A stretch of 64,000 nt of DNA from Neckera pumila (Eukaryota; Streptophyta; Bryopsida; Hypnales; Neckeraceae). The notes below the pieces were generated by a model. That model was not told where the DNA came from and made no database searches. It worked only from the letters and a program-made list of their open reading frames with translations. This document shows positions 11,702 through 24,732 of the stretch, one piece after another; position 1 is the first letter of the stretch; each line of letters starts with the position of its first letter. The position numbers and the translations under genes were made by a program. The stretch spans positions 24,178,545 through 24,242,544 of the forward strand of contig OZ018411.1 of the NCBI GenBank assembly GCA_963969595.1, in the 5' to 3' direction.

Positions 11702-13241
11702 GGTTCTCTCTGAGGCACCTCACTCAGCAACAACTCAAAATGCGATCACACAACTGTCCAAGCTCGAAGAATTCGATCAACCCGATTCTCCTCTTCTGCA
11801 CATCTTCTTGGGACTGCAATGCGCCAACTAAAGAAGTAAGCTCCTCCAATATTTAACAATACATGAAACGGTGACTTTCGAAATTGGAATGAAGCAAGCT
11901 GCAACTGGCAATGTTGATGATAGAGTAATTTTAGTTATTGAAATTGGAAAGCAGTTGAAGAGAATTGCTGGCTGCAACGGGTTACCTGCGCGGCGAAGAA
12001 GTCGAGCAGGAGGCTTCCAAGAGAGGGTTCATCATCGACCATAGAGAAGCAAACCCTAACAACAGCAGCAGCCGCAGCAGCAGCAACCATGCTTCGTCTC
12101 GTAACTGTCATCGAACGGGTACCGTGACTCACGAATTCACTAATCCAATTCCCCTCGGAGTCCAAATCCTGGCTGCAAAGGAGGCGCGCAGTTCATACCG
12201 CGGTTCTGCTTGGGTTTTCCATCGGGGCCTCATGTCTTCCACTTCCCAAACACATCCTCGATCCTCGACGCTTTCTTTCCATTCCTTCGTCTGCATGCAT
12301 CCGTAGACAAGAATTCGCGTAGCTGCAGTACCATCGTGTACCACCGCATCTTTCCTGTCTGCAATTGACGTTCCAAATTCCCAAGGGTTTAGGGGTTTGG
12401 CATCCTCGTACAGTACAGTACTTGAATTGATGGTGTGAGCGGTGCTGTAGAAAGACCTAATTAATTTCTGCACAATCCATTCTATTTAGTACTGATCAAA
12501 ATCTGGTCGACCCAAGCTAGCGAGCAGATTGACCAGTGGTGATGAAACGATGCTCAGTCTCTGACGCAACATCATTACACCCACAAGTTTATTATGCTCG
12601 TGGAGATCAGCCGCTGACATACAGTATGATTTGGTTACACAGGAGTCTACACAGTATGTCTCGATTTGTTCTTTGAGAAGGCCTCGGATGGTGCATTTTG
12701 CCATGTCGGTGTGCTCTAGCAAGACACAAAAGGACACCCAACATCTCTCACCTTGATTTCAAAATGGTATTTCTTCTTCTTCTTGTCGATTATTATGTTG
12801 ATTTGCTGAGCTTTGTTGATTTCGCTCGCTCATCATTGCCTGAAGATCACAAACGCTAAGTCACTCCATTTTATCACTGCAGTATTGATTTATACAACAT
12901 TCACATTCCATTGCAACCCAAAATCTCATCTGATTCAAGAGTGATGTTTTTACACCAATTACATGCCCCAAATTGGCCTACAGTAGTAGGACACAACAGG
13001 GCAATCTACCTTAACCTTAACTGCATGGATGGATCCTTTCCTTAAAAATTGCGCATGTTTTCTCATATTTGTGTGCATATATAATATTTAAGTTGATTTT
13101 CTTGAATTGGTCATAAAGAAAGGTTGTCTTTTAAAGACACAACTATCATTTGGAATGATTTGGGGACAAATTGAAGCAATATGTTCATCAACCAAAATAT
13201 GGATTGCACAGCACTTAGGGGTTAACCCTCAAACACCCATG
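11702..13241. other. Upstream region of the FLX-WW-RRM gene
   Basis: About 11.7-12.5 kb is GC-richer than the rest of the interval and probably holds the promoter and 5' untranslated exon(s) of the minus-strand gene starting at 11701. On the minus strand a small open frame (about 12165 to 11997) has several Ala codons and ends at a good donor, GCGCAG|GTAACC. This could be a 5' leader exon with an upstream open frame. All frames between it and the main ATG meet stops, so it does not extend the protein. From about 12.7 kb on the DNA is AT-rich. Confidence 0.4.
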
Positions 13242-13619
13242 CATTAGAGAAAATTTTAGGCCTTTGGAGGGCTCCTCCAAAGCCCTCCAAGGTACCCTAA
13301 AATTTACTTATTTTTTGCTCAAAAATTTGTTTTTCCCCTATTTCCACCCTGCTAAAACTCCAACAGCAGTGGTGCAAGAACCCAAAATTCCAAATTTAAA
13401 AATAAAATAAAATAAAATAAAAAAATTTGTTTTTTTTTAAATTTAAATTTAAAAATAAAAATTAAAAATTAAGATTCTGCAAAACTTGATTGCTGCGGCA
13501 AGCAGTCATAGACTTTGACTGCTCACCAAGTGCATTTTCGAAGTTCACAAGCCATACAAGAAATAGCATGGCATGTCAACTTTGGACGGCCCTCCAAGGG
13601 GCTGAATTTTTTTCTAATG
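13242..13619. mobile_element. MITE with CATTAG termini, copy 1
   Basis: The left end reads CATTAGAGAAAATTTTAGGC and the right end on the opposite strand reads CATTAGAAAAAAATTCAG. Both are followed by a short G/C-rich block (GGCCTTTGGAGGG and CCCCTTGGAGGG types). The interior shares an AGCAGTCA...GACTGCTC block with the copy at 56168-56535. There is no coding capacity. The termini resemble those of CACTA-type MITEs, but no clear 3-bp target duplication is visible. Confidence 0.65.
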
Positions 13620-13991
13620 GCGGGTACCTCAAAGTAGCACTAGGATGACTTTAGAAGGCTTGGTGGATGTGGTATAGCAATTTTTCATCCAAGATTTTGA
13701 TAGAAAGTAGATATAGATGCTGACCAACACAAAGGTATTTGAAATTCATCAAAAGGTAGGTAAAGCTATCAAGAATGAAGTGCACAACCTAGGTGCAAAA
13801 ACTACCTAATAAGAGAAAGGCACATCCATCATTATTTGATTTGTAATTTCTAGACTTAAATTGAATTACATATGATTTTTTAAAGCTTGCAGCAGTAGGG
13901 TGCTACTCAAGGCCATAGGTACTACCGTTAAATGTCAAAAAATTGCCCATTGATGGTGCAAATATTGTTCAAAAATGAAGGCATGCCAACC
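13620..13991. other. Intergenic DNA between two mobile elements
   Basis: Nothing recognisable lies between the CATTAG MITE and the following TTAA-flanked element. No open frame, RNA gene or repeat unit could be supported. Confidence 0.5.
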
Positions 13992-13995
13992 TTAA

Positions 13996-14931
13996 CCCCT
14001 AAAGGTTTTTGACTATATTTTCACTAAAAACGCTCCAAAACTGCCATTTCTAATACTAGTGCCAAATTTTAGGAAGAAAGCATTTTTGGACACATGTAAC
14101 CATAAGATCTTGTAGTAAACTTGTTTAAGAAGATGTGGAAAAAATTTCAGAATTTTCTACCCTGTAGATTGCAAGATAATAGCGTTTGAATTGACAAAAA
14201 TCCTTTTTTTGTCCCTGCGAAAAGACAGGCAGCTGCCCTTCACAAGGTCAAATTCGTATGAAAAAATGTCCAAAATGGTGGTTACTCTTTGGATTCATTT
14301 TCCTAGACAAGTTGGACACATGCTTAAAAAAATTCAAATCATTTAGAACTGTACAAAATATAGGAAAAAAATTGTAAGTAGGAAGAGGTAGAGAATCATT
14401 TAAAACACTAAATTGTTAAGAATTGATTTATGGAATTGGAAAATGCCAATCCCAACGGTTGTAATGTTTTAATAAACAATCTACACCCAATGTTTTTATT
14501 TTTTTTCAAAAATATTGAAAATTGAGTGAAATAAAGGACTTCAAAGTTTATTTTAGAGTTGAGATTCCACAACTACCCTCAAACTAAGAATCCTTATAAC
14601 TTTTGACTCATAGATCCAAATGGAATGATTCAAAGCTTCCCGCCTACATATAAATCTAAAGAACCAATTCCAAATTTTTATTTTTTTAAAAAGTGATGTT
14701 TAAAGAAGTTTTTTTTGCTGCCCGGGCTGCCCGCCAAGCAATGAAAATGACATATCATGCAATAACTTTTTAATCATGTAGTCAAAAGTTATGAAAATTT
14801 TGGGGCCTTAAAGCTACTCCTTGGGAATATATTATGTGAAAATTTGAAAGAAAAAAAATAAAAACTCCACTCGTAGTGAGCTGCCCAAAAAAAGCTATGT
14901 TCTCAAAAAAGCATGTTCAGGGCTTTAGGGG
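13996..14931. mobile_element. TTAA-flanked element, copy A (936 bp)
   Basis: The element starts CCCCTAAAGG and ends CTTTAGGGG, and is directly flanked by TTAA at 13992-13995 and 14932-14935. It has no significant open frame. Interior blocks such as GACAGGCAGCTGCCCTTCAC and CAAATTGTTAAG-like text recur in the copy at 44677. TTAA duplication with CCC-starting terminal inverted repeats is the hallmark of piggyBac-type transposons. Assignment to that superfamily is inference, because no transposase is present. Confidence 0.75.
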
Positions 14932-14935
14932 TTAA

Positions 14936-16151
14936 ATTGAAACAACATGGTGCATGTAATTGTCTAAGATGACACAAAGTGTCCCACCACTCATAACTCC
15001 ACATTATTTTTATACTAAAATTTTATATACTTCCAAATCAAACTCAAACCTTAATCACTCATAAAATTGTGCAATAGTAATCCCAAATTGGTACTAATTT
15101 AGCATTGGGTAGTTTTTCATTCCTATAGTAACAAACCATGGTATAATCTAGGAGCAGTAGTTGGAGCATGGGCAAAATATGAATAGGCTACCTTAGGGGT
15201 GGAGCACTTTGAACTCCGGACAAATATGCCAAATAAAAGGTAAGAGATTCTTCAGTTTTGAGGTGCTCTACTAATTCCATGCAAACTCGAGAATCAAGCT
15301 CCCTACCTAAACTTAAAAGAATGCATGCAAACAAGGAACTGCTTGACTATGTGTTTGAATTTCTAGCTCATTCTGTCCTGAGGTCCGGTTTCAGCAAATG
15401 CCGCTTGGTTTGGTGTTCTCTTTCATGCCCAAGTGAGTCTCTGTTCTCAAGCTTTACGTGTCATACTCCATGCACATGTAGGACAGTAATTTCGGACCTG
15501 CCCAATTAGAGAATCTTTACTAATCACGATTAATTATCTCTTTCAGAACGTGATGAAGATTGCAATTTCTCAGTCTCACTACATGCCTCACTCCACTGTC
15601 CGTCCAACAAACGAGATTTGTAACCATTTCCAATCCTGCCGCTCTTTGAATTTCAATTCAATCGAAGAAACTATTAGGTCGACATGCACCAGTCCTTTCA
15701 GGGTCAGTTGATTATAGAACAAAACAAGACACTTGTTGTGGCAGTTGTTGATCATAAGGTAAAATGTCATAGTACAGCGGAGTGACACACCTACTGAAAC
15801 AACTGGGTTCTTTGAACAAATTCCCAGTTCAAACCATACGAACAAGTGAAACAATCTGACATCAAATGATGTGCACTGTACAGTACAACATACTTCCAAC
15901 CTTGAAACACTCTACAGTTCATAGCCCTAGAAAGTCAGAGTTGGCCTCTCAGGTAACCATTTGAACGAGGATTCCCGGACGTTCAAGAGTAAAATAAAAT
16001 CTTCAATAGACCAATCCAAGTATGTACACAATACCATTTCACAAATGTATTCATTTAATATAGAATCGTTTCTCCTAGCAAATCCATCAATGGCAGCAAA
16101 CACAGAACAAATCTGTTCTTCCTCTCCCCATAACATCCAAAAGACACTCAT
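14936..16151. other. 3' flank of the MYB-CC gene, no further gene seen
   Basis: This interval lies between the TTAA element and the stop codon of the MYB-CC gene at 16152. The right part probably contains that gene's 3' untranslated region. Short frames at 15258-15509 and 15588-15899 show no recognisable domain and no partner exons. Confidence 0.5.
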
Positions 16152-19100
16152 TCAGGCTTGCACAGGCTTTCGAGCTAGTGATCCAGGGTGCTGGGAGACA
16201 CAGGATCCATGTCCTTGTCTTTGAGATAATCCTACTGAAATCTGTGCATCCGAGAGCTGTCTGGTTTCATCCACTGGGTTCGGGGTTTGCCGTTGCACCT
16301 GCGAAGGACTACAAGTAGTAAGGTAACTACACCAAATTGTGGTCCTTACTTAAAGCAACCGCTTGTAGGATCTTGGCAAAGGGCATTCCCACAGAATGGT
16401 GTATTTGTATCTAAGAACTGACGTCTTAAACCTCGTTTAGCAAGTTCACTTCAGATAGAGAAACGAAAAGCCTTTGATTCCAATAAAAGAACTCGCTTTT
16501 CAAAAACTAGATAGATATCTGAAGGGAAAAAAACATTCTAAATCCAAAGGCCTGCGAACTGCAATGATAGGTTATCATTGCAGTGACCAAGGTTCACGTG
16601 TTATTGGTTTTCAGAAGATCATGTTTTTCAGATACAAAAATAGGACACCTGGGGATGCTCTAAAATGTACATGATCTGAACGAGAGAGCCTAGATTTTCT
16701 TTTGGTTACACCTATGATCAGCACTTATAATTTTTTTAGTAAATTCATATAGTGTCCAAAAAATCACGCTAAAATGCGTTACAATTCTCTTTCAATTACC
16801 AACAAAATTAAGGCAGTCTACTAATAGTGACCATGTTCAGATGCTTATTTGGACGCTGCTAGGTGTACATACCTTAGAATTCGTCAGTACACCATTACTT
16901 GTTTCCGGTGGAAGTGAGTTAGCAGAGAGAGGGCCACAATCTTGCTCCATTCGAGCTTTCTTCATCACAGGCTCCTCTTCGACTGGCACGGTGACAGGGG
17001 CAGGAGGTTCAACCGTCTCATGTTCCTGGATGGCCAGGGCCACACATGCAAGTGAGCCAGTCTAGCAAACAGAGAAGCGGTAAAATGTATTTTTGGATAT
17101 TGAAGGGACAAGAGGCAAGGTAAAGCGATAAAATATGTTGGCCGCTCAAACATTAGAGTTTCCACCAGTTTGTCAATGCTCATTCGACGTGCCAGTTGGA
17201 ATGACATACCAGTTTCGTTGAAAAGTCAAAAATAAGTATTCTTGAACAAAGCAAACAAAAGACTTGTTTGAAAGTAAAATTCAACAAACCTTGAGGTTAA
17301 CAAGGTGTCACCTGTTGAACGTCAGCTGCGTTCTGTGTGGCTACGCCTTCACTTGAGCTGGAAATATCAGCGGTGGCTGCAATCGTGTTCACAGGGGTAC
17401 TTCCTTCAGTCACTGGAAGCACACTGCTGGTGAGGGCCGCTTCGGAAGCTGGGACAGGTGAAGCCACCACAGAGCTAGGGCGGTCCAGTACGATTCCTCC
17501 TGCTCTAGTTTGAGATTCAATCATTCTTTGCAGCGATTGCCCTTGGGCCTCAATCCGTAACTGCAACTCTCGTTGGACCTATCAGGGAATCACACATTTG
17601 CTTAAACAAGATATGGTAACGGCAGCTGATACTACTATTCCTGTTCCCATTAAATTTTGCAGATTTGATAGATATTGAGAAATAGAATGTACACTAATGT
17701 AAATGACAATTAAAGGTAATTAGGTGATTAAAGGTGACCAATACATACGATACTCTTAAAATTCAGAAGTTGTGTTCTTTTCAATCCTAGGTACAACCCT
17801 TATTGTCTATCACAACCAAATTTTCCAAAAGTATATGAAACCTGCATATATGAGCAACTGCTTAAAGTGATATAAAGTATCTTCTCTACCTTACATGTTA
17901 TATTTCATTCAGTAACACTTTGAAGGAAAACTCTTTCATTTACATGCACGCTTCTCATTGATAACACATCGTCCACATATTAATGCAACTGCTGTGCAAG
18001 TAAACGTTACAGCACAGAAACTGTGGTTTCAAATAAAGCAATTGAAAGAGACTACCTCAAGCTGCTCGTGGAGTTTTTTCTGCACTTCCATCTGCATTTG
18101 CAAGGCTTGTGTAATTTGATGGCTCCTGCAATGGGACGTCGGGATTGGGATATTTAAACGGAGAGGAAAGGGTATGATGATGAGACTAGACAGATTAATA
18201 GTTCTCAAAGTTAACTCTCTTAGACCAAGCCCGTACCAACCAAGTAGCGCCACTTAGCTAGCTGGTGAATTAAGGCTTGCTAGCTAAGCTCAAAGTTAAC
18301 TAACGTCCTACGTGCCCACACTCACAAGGTAACTAAAGGGCAATTAGATTTTTCAGTTAGCTAACTGAATATCGACACAAACAAGCAGCTTCAATCCATA
18401 TCCGAAACTCTCCAGGAATAGACACCTCAGGCATTGACTCTCCTTATAAAGTCTACCCTTACAAAGTCATGGCAAATAACATGAAACTACAGAGTAACTT
18501 ACGACGTCATATCCAGTGGCGTCAGAAGGCTTTCAGTCCTTCGTCGTTCCGCTTTTTGTTCTGAACGTTTCATGCCACAAAATCAATGTGCAGCTTAGAA
18601 TTTAATCATAACTCTGGTCTTAAACATCCCTAATAACACCCCGACAATGAAAGCAACCTAATCAAGAACTTCTGCATGTTTTAAACCAGCAGGCATCTGC
18701 CAATAAAATGACAGAGGAACGATGGATCCTCTAGGTGAGACCTTTCAACATACCTTCGGTCATATCTGGCATATGCTTTGCAAGTCGGTATTTCTGAACG
18801 CAACCAAGGGCCGTATTAGACTTCAAGTCAGTTTCACTCACATGTCTGGCGGGTGCACTCAATGTATTCCGTATACAAACACGTGGGTCGACAAAGGGGT
18901 ACATATAGAGGACGTATAAGTAGAATTGTTTTTTCTCCTATGGTTTGTCCATATATTAAGCCAACTATGTAAGTGATCAAAATAGTAACAATAGGTAAGG
19001 GATCTAGGATCAATGTGAATATTTTGTGAACTTAGAAATAAAAAAATTCAGTGTTATAAACAATTCAGAGCTATTATGAGCAACAAGTAACCATTGTATA

Positions 19101-22100
19101 TATAAGCGAAGCATGTATTCTACTTTACAAAAATTGAACTCGTATACACACTCAAGCCTATTTCATTTCCCCAGATATGTAGGAGTCTTCTCGTTATCCT
19201 TGATAAAGGAGTCGTACATGGGGGCATATATTTCATAGGAATTCAAGAGACGTTTTCATCGATGTTAATGAAGTACGCGCTTGCAAATAAATACACGAAA
19301 GACTATTAGCATATTGATATACCCGCAGCGGTTTGGTTAAAAATTACATGTCGAATCATCTTACTTGTGCTAGAGGTCTAAAAAGGTAAATTGAAAAAGG
19401 ATCAGCAAAGACCGTTGTTGCAAATAGAGGAAGTTTACAAACCTGGAGGTGACTCTTTACATGGTAGATAGTTATTCCTTCAACACCCATTAATCGCAGC
19501 ACTGCTTTCGGTGTTGCACCTTCAAATAAAAAGAACGCAGAAGATGAGAGCTTCTCATAATGCAACAAGGAGAAAAACTCATGTGAACCACGACAGCTAA
19601 AAGGGGGCTACCGATTAGTTAGAACCTCATATTCGTTAAAGTGGTAGAAATTGGCACAGTTTCAATCCTCCAACTGCAACCTCAGACCTAAATCAGTCCT
19701 AGTTCTTAGCTCTCTGGGCACTTAAACAGCAAAACTTAGGCGCTTTGAAACATGACATTTCAGCGAATATGACCATTTAGTTGTTGAAACCAATCATGAC
19801 TAATCCAAGAGGCCCTCTCTTTCCATACTTCCAGCCCAAGGTCAAGCAGCAAGACCTGCTTGCAACTTCCTAGGCATTCTATCAAAAAAAAATTGCAAGG
19901 AGCAACTACCGAAGATATGGTCCACCACGAGGTCACCAGACTGCAACACCAAGGAAATTTATGAATTTAATAGTCGACTGATCTCCGAAGTTAGTTGTCA
20001 CGTGTGTGAACTTACGATCGGCGCCTCCAAGATGCGCAACAGCAACTATAAATTTCTCATGTAGCTCTGGGGTCCATCGCATCCGTGTCTTCCCAGAAGC
20101 TGAAGCAGAACCAGCTGCAGTTGCACCACAAGATGGGCTGGGACTGCCTGGAGAGGCGGCCGAAATGGCACTTGTGGAAGCTACAATCCGGAAGAAAGGA
20201 AAACCATGAGTGCCTAAACTAAATATTAAAAGTTCACTATGCAAGTTAATAGTCAATTACAGTGACTTTCAAATCATATTTTAACAGTTCAAAAATGTGA
20301 AGTACAATTTCTTCATTCTAATTATACATATTGTCACCTTGAAACTTCGAGAATGGTTTATTTTGAAAACCTATAGATATGGAGAGGCCACTGTTGACCA
20401 TTTAAAGATTAAAGATGTAACATCACCATCCATAACTAGCCCTCCATCGCCCAAAATTGAAACCAGAAAAATCATCCGGCCCCGTTTAACTATCTAACTT
20501 GTTTAGATAGTATATAAAGAGGGAATGCAATGCAATTAGCAATGCAAACAGATACCATGATTCACAAAACGGATTATCTTTAAGGAAACACTGAATTATT
20601 CTCAACTTACGTGAAAAGACGTCATGCCTCAAGCAATGGAACCTAGAGATCAAGTAGTCAGGGCCCAAGTATTCTTCAATAGAGGTCTTGCAAAGATATA
20701 ACTTACTTGATGGACGCTGCTCAACAGGGGGAGGTGGCGCCGGCATTGGTGCAGAAGTTGGCGTCGGCTGCAAAGAAAGGCACGTAGGGAAAAATTAGCC
20801 TCTTCTTAAGGAGCTGTTCCCATTACAAGAAACCTGGGAAGTACACTAGTATGGCACGTATCATTGCCACAACTATGCCAATAGTAAAGAAAGAAGAGGT
20901 GCCAATGAAATCGGCAACAGCCACTACACCAACACCAATTCTTGACCAGAAAAAGAGTCGGTTTAGCACGAGGGACACCCAAAAGCCTCGCCAGACACAA
21001 ACTTCTCGAAGTGCAAGGAGAGCAAGAGTGAGAAATGCAAAGCAAAAGAAAAGAAACAAAAGGTGGCACTCTTAGACACTTAACAACCAATCCAACCCCA
21101 ACATTATTAGTTTCTTTTTACATTCCACACACTACTAACTGCTAACCGATGTTGAGCAGGTTTGACATCTTTTAACTCATCACCTACATTCCAGGGCTAG
21201 TACCTAATGCACTTGACAAGTTAAAAGGTGTTGTACCCACCAGTGTTGGACTGGTATGAAGCAAAATCAAAGCCATTAGATATCATGGTAATGCAGTCCC
21301 AACACTAATACCCACTAAACATTGCTAATAACCTTACTAGTGGGGTTGGGTGGCATAATCCTCTTTTCTAGGGCTCCTCTTCTCTAGGGCTTTCCAAGAG
21401 TTCCAAGGAACAACGTCGTCAGCCCCACAGTCCAAGAGAATTAGGACTCGCTCAAAAAACAAATGAGAATAAATAAACGATCATCCCCTTGTAAAACAGG
21501 AACTCACTGTTTCTACTGCTCATGGACCCCTCAAAACGTCTGCACTGACGAAATTACGTCTACACAGCTACAAATCATTTCAAAAACCCAGATAAATACA
21601 AATGCAAACAATTCTCAAGACCGGAAAAAATGTTCCTCCGCCAGCTGAAAATGGAAAGCCCTGCGACACTATTTGTGCACTCATCAAAAAGTCTCCCATA
21701 TTGTCAATTCAGGTGTTTCCAATACTACAACAGAATGCGGGAACGGAACTTGCTCAAGCTCTGCGGAATTATTAACGCTCTCGCCACACTCCTAGCCTAA
21801 ACCGACTTGCCCTCAGTGCTAAAGGCAAGCTCCATGATGGCCAACCATGGCTGGCGAAATCCAAATCTGGCTACTGCTCTCCTTCTCAAGCAAGGTAGTT
21901 CAGTCAATGTTTACCACATCCCCGTTAACATTCTCTGGACATAAGATAACCACAACTAATCGCCGACACCTCCCTAAATGCGATAATCCGAAATCTTGCC
22001 CCATGAGAGCATACTGATGTTGAGAATGTACATTGGCCCTCAAGTTGGTTTCAGATCATCTACCAATAAAACTTCAACTATAACCATTTGCATATGGTTT

Positions 22101-22521
22101 CCAAATAATGCATCATTTGGAGCGTTGGAATCCTCTTTGATTTGCTACCAGCCATACTGAAAAAAACTACGAATTCAAGTAATCGAAACTATGCTCCACG
22201 CTTAAAGTGTTGCAGTGAGGTGCGATTGCTTTAGGGCAAGAAAGGCAAGAGACGTACCCTTGCTGCGTCCTGTTCATGGTCGTCATTTGCGATGATATTG
22301 TCAGTCCACTTGACGATGGACTCGTCCTCCGGCATCCACTTCAGCCACTCCGCCCCCCACCCGAACACCTCGCACGCCGCCACGGGCTCTGGCTCCCCCA
22401 TGGACACCATGGCTGCCGCTGCCGCTGCCGCCTGGGACGATGACTCCTCTGCCGAAAGAAGGGGTGCTGCAGCTCCTGCCCCATCCGACGACTCCAACAA
22501 CCCCTGCATCCACACAGCCAT
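16152..22521 (-). CDS. MYB-CC transcription factor, PHR1/PHL type (10 exons, 445 aa)
   Basis: Exons in coding order: 22258-22521, 20707-20767, 20016-20180, 19443-19519, 18754-18793, 18503-18560, 18056-18125, 17312-17578, 16873-17061, 16152-16298. They sum to 1338 nt (446 codons with stop) and all phases agree. Residues about 139-195 form a single GARP/MYB repeat: KTRMRWTPELHEKF, GGADRATPK, and the signature TIYHVKSHLQKYRL. A second coiled-coil (MYB-CC) domain follows at about 223-270, with the diagnostic LHEQLE at 240-245 and then VQRELQLRIEAQGQSLQ. This pair defines PHR1-like factors, which bind P1BS sites as dimers and control phosphate-starvation genes. An acidic, Trp-rich N-terminal stretch (WLKWMPEDES, KWTDNII) recalls the PHR N-terminus. 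The start at 22521 is the first ATG giving this frame after GERV; a farther ATG at 22605 is possible but reads through leader-like sequence. Target genes are not deducible. Confidence 0.92.
20768..22257 (-). other. 1.5-kb first intron of the MYB-CC gene
   Basis: The donor is AAGG|GTACGT and the acceptor CTTTGCAG|CCGACG on the coding strand, both in phase 0. Minus-strand frames at about 20806-21090 are hydrophobic by composition only and have no domain that I recognise. No mobile-element ends were seen. Confidence 0.7.
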
Positions 22522-24349
22522 CACTCTCTCTCCTCTAACAAATCCGCCACTCTTCACCTCAACAAGCACACTCACACAAACACACCCACAAAAAATAAAA
22601 ATCACGGCAGGATCTCAATTCGCTTCACAAACACCCGACCACATAAAATTGCAACCCCAAACCGTCCTCTTTCTAAAAAGCGCCACTACGGCCCAAATGT
22701 AGTCTAGTCTAATCCCCGCAACCATTACCCAAGTTTTCCACATGGAAGCTGGCGCCTCCTACATGAGCACGTGGGACACGAGGCAGCACCAGCGCCAAAG
22801 ATGCAGTCCACCACTAGTCGGAGAGCGAAGGCAGCGCTGCTTCGCTCTTCCCCTACCAAGGCGACGTGCACGTGCTTCGCCAGCCCCAGTGACATAGAGC
22901 CCCAAACCACAAAAGCAAGCTAGCAAAGACAACAGCAACTCAATCTTCTTCTTCTTCTTCTTCCTCACATCAAGCTGGGTTTCTTTCTTCCTGTCTCTTG
23001 ATGCACCCCTGTGGTCCTGTGTTGAGTGATGCGCAGGGGCAGAGCTTTCTGGCTGCAGAAAGGCGTGAGTGCGAAAGAGCTGTACTGCAATACAAACAAA
23101 GGCGGAAGGTTCCTCTTGCAATACCGAAAGGTGGCGAAGGCTGATTACCAGATCATGTTAACTTCATTATGCTTAACTTAAGGTGCTACCGTAGTTAAGC
23201 TTACATGACTGAGCAGGAGTCCCAAATGTGATTTTCATAATTAGCTCTCCGGGAAACGCGCTATAGGAAACATAAACAGTGTGAATTTCACATTCTTTAG
23301 GTAGAGGACTTTTGCAAAATTTAGATATTATTTGAGTTGAGATCGTGCTAAATGCTAATCTCCAGACTAATTTAATTTTAGTATAGGTTAAAAACTTGAA
23401 ATGCAAGTGTGTGAGTGACCGATGTAGTATTGTGGTTTTCACACTTTTTGTGGTTTTGCAATGATCGTTGTCCCAACACGTGGCTTGTTGCGATTAGGGG
23501 GGCCTCAGGACGACTAGCAACCGCAGATTCGTAGTGTCGGTCATATTGTCACAGTCCACTGTCGCAGTGTCGCACCTGGACTATTTAATAGTATATTCTG
23601 TAATATCACATCCACGGTTGGTTGGTTTTTTTATACAAATAAAGGGTACCCTTTACCGAAAGAAATAGAATACAAACCCAGCCGCAAGCGGCCTGGGCAC
23701 AACGAACAAAGAAAAAGAAATAGAGAGGCAGAAAAAAGAAAAAAGAAAAAGTCAAGCGCCCCAAAGAGCGGCATGAGCCACCCCCCTCGATGCGTAGTGC
23801 CTAAGGAGGTTGGAAGACAAAACTGACCCTAGGGTCGAACAGTGTCCACTGAGGGTTATCATCCACCATCGTAGCCACAACACCGTTGCAGCACCTTCGA
23901 CTCTCAAACTGAGTTCTGATAGTTGCGGCACCATCGCCTCTCAAACTGAGTTCTGATAGTCATAGCAACGTCCGGATTCTTCACCATAATCCTACAAGCT
24001 TTAATTACCCCACTCAAGCGCCCGTAGTCTACAAAACCAAGACAAATCCGTTGACATCCATTGTTCTAGCAAGGCCCTGAGTAGGTGTCTGTATGTTGTA
24101 GCAGGGCCATTTTTCTCAATTTAAGTGGATCAAACTGTTTTTAAATCTTTTTGAATGGAAGAAAATTGTCAATTGATTTTTTTAGAAACAAAATTCAAAA
24201 ATAAACAATGAAATACATGAAGGACGGGTTCATGGCCACTGATTCAAACCTCCATGTCCATATTTTACCATCCTAGAGACTTAGGTAACCACCCATAGCC
24301 GATCACTTAAGTGATTCCATTTGTATTCTAGAACAGTGGAGCAATAAGC
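22522..24349. other. Upstream region of the MYB-CC gene and intergenic DNA
   Basis: The first few hundred bases upstream of the ATG contain CT/CTT-rich stretches, for example near 22940-22960, as plant promoters and leaders often do. A 23-bp direct repeat occurs at 23901-23923 and 23938-23960. The block at about 23640-23760 has mixed composition with A-rich ends but no structure firm enough to name. No gene was identified. Confidence 0.5.
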
Positions 24350-24602
24350 TACACAAAATAGTGCAATTAGGTTGCTTCATACGAATTTCTCAACATTCAA
24401 CACTATATAAATATGTACAGTCATTGCAAAAGAATGTAGTGATGAAGGAACTATGTGTGTTGTATGGGTTGGTGCATTATTCAGAGCTCGGATTTAGAAA
24501 ATTGCACGCGCCTTCATGTGGACAAGCAATGGCTCATGAGCTAACTTTTGTTAGTGAAGGCAACCTAATTGTTGAGGCAACCCAATTTCACTATTTTGTG
24601 TA
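24350..24602. mobile_element. MITE with TACACAAAATAGTG termini, copy 1
   Basis: The left end reads TACACAAAATAGTGCAATTA and the right end, on the other strand, TACACAAAATAGTGAAATTG. Both continue into GGTTGC. The length is 253 bp. A second copy lies at 51586-51778. There is no coding capacity and no convincing target duplication. Confidence 0.75.
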
Positions 24603-24620
24603 AGTGAGTCCATGACAGAT

Positions 24621-24732
24621 ACAACTCTGGACAAGCCTATTGTAGTCATAATTCTTCTTATGAAGTACATTTCACAAGACACAAGTACACTGCAAGAATT
24701 TTTTAGCCTGCATGAGGCTTGTCCAGAGTTGT
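24621..24732. repeat. Perfect 18-bp inverted repeat with 76-bp loop
   Basis: ACAACTCTGGACAAGCCT at 24621-24638 is exactly repeated in inverse orientation at 24715-24732. It sits 18 bp beyond the TACACAAAATAG MITE. The arms could be the ends of another small element or a foldback; nothing in between is coding. Confidence 0.7.

Noticed and set aside
12129..12473. 114-codon minus-strand frame upstream of the FLX-WW-RRM gene
   Set aside because: No recognisable motif, no matching splice sites, and an overlapping plus-strand frame of similar length; it is treated as promoter/leader sequence.
20806..21090. Hydrophobic minus-strand frames of 78-94 codons that look membrane-like
   Set aside because: They lie in the first intron of the MYB-CC gene, overlap each other, and contain no conserved motif.
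23630..23780. A-rich, mixed-composition block that could be the 3' end of a LINE
   Set aside because: No reverse-transcriptase frame or target duplication was found, so the evidence is too thin to annotate.
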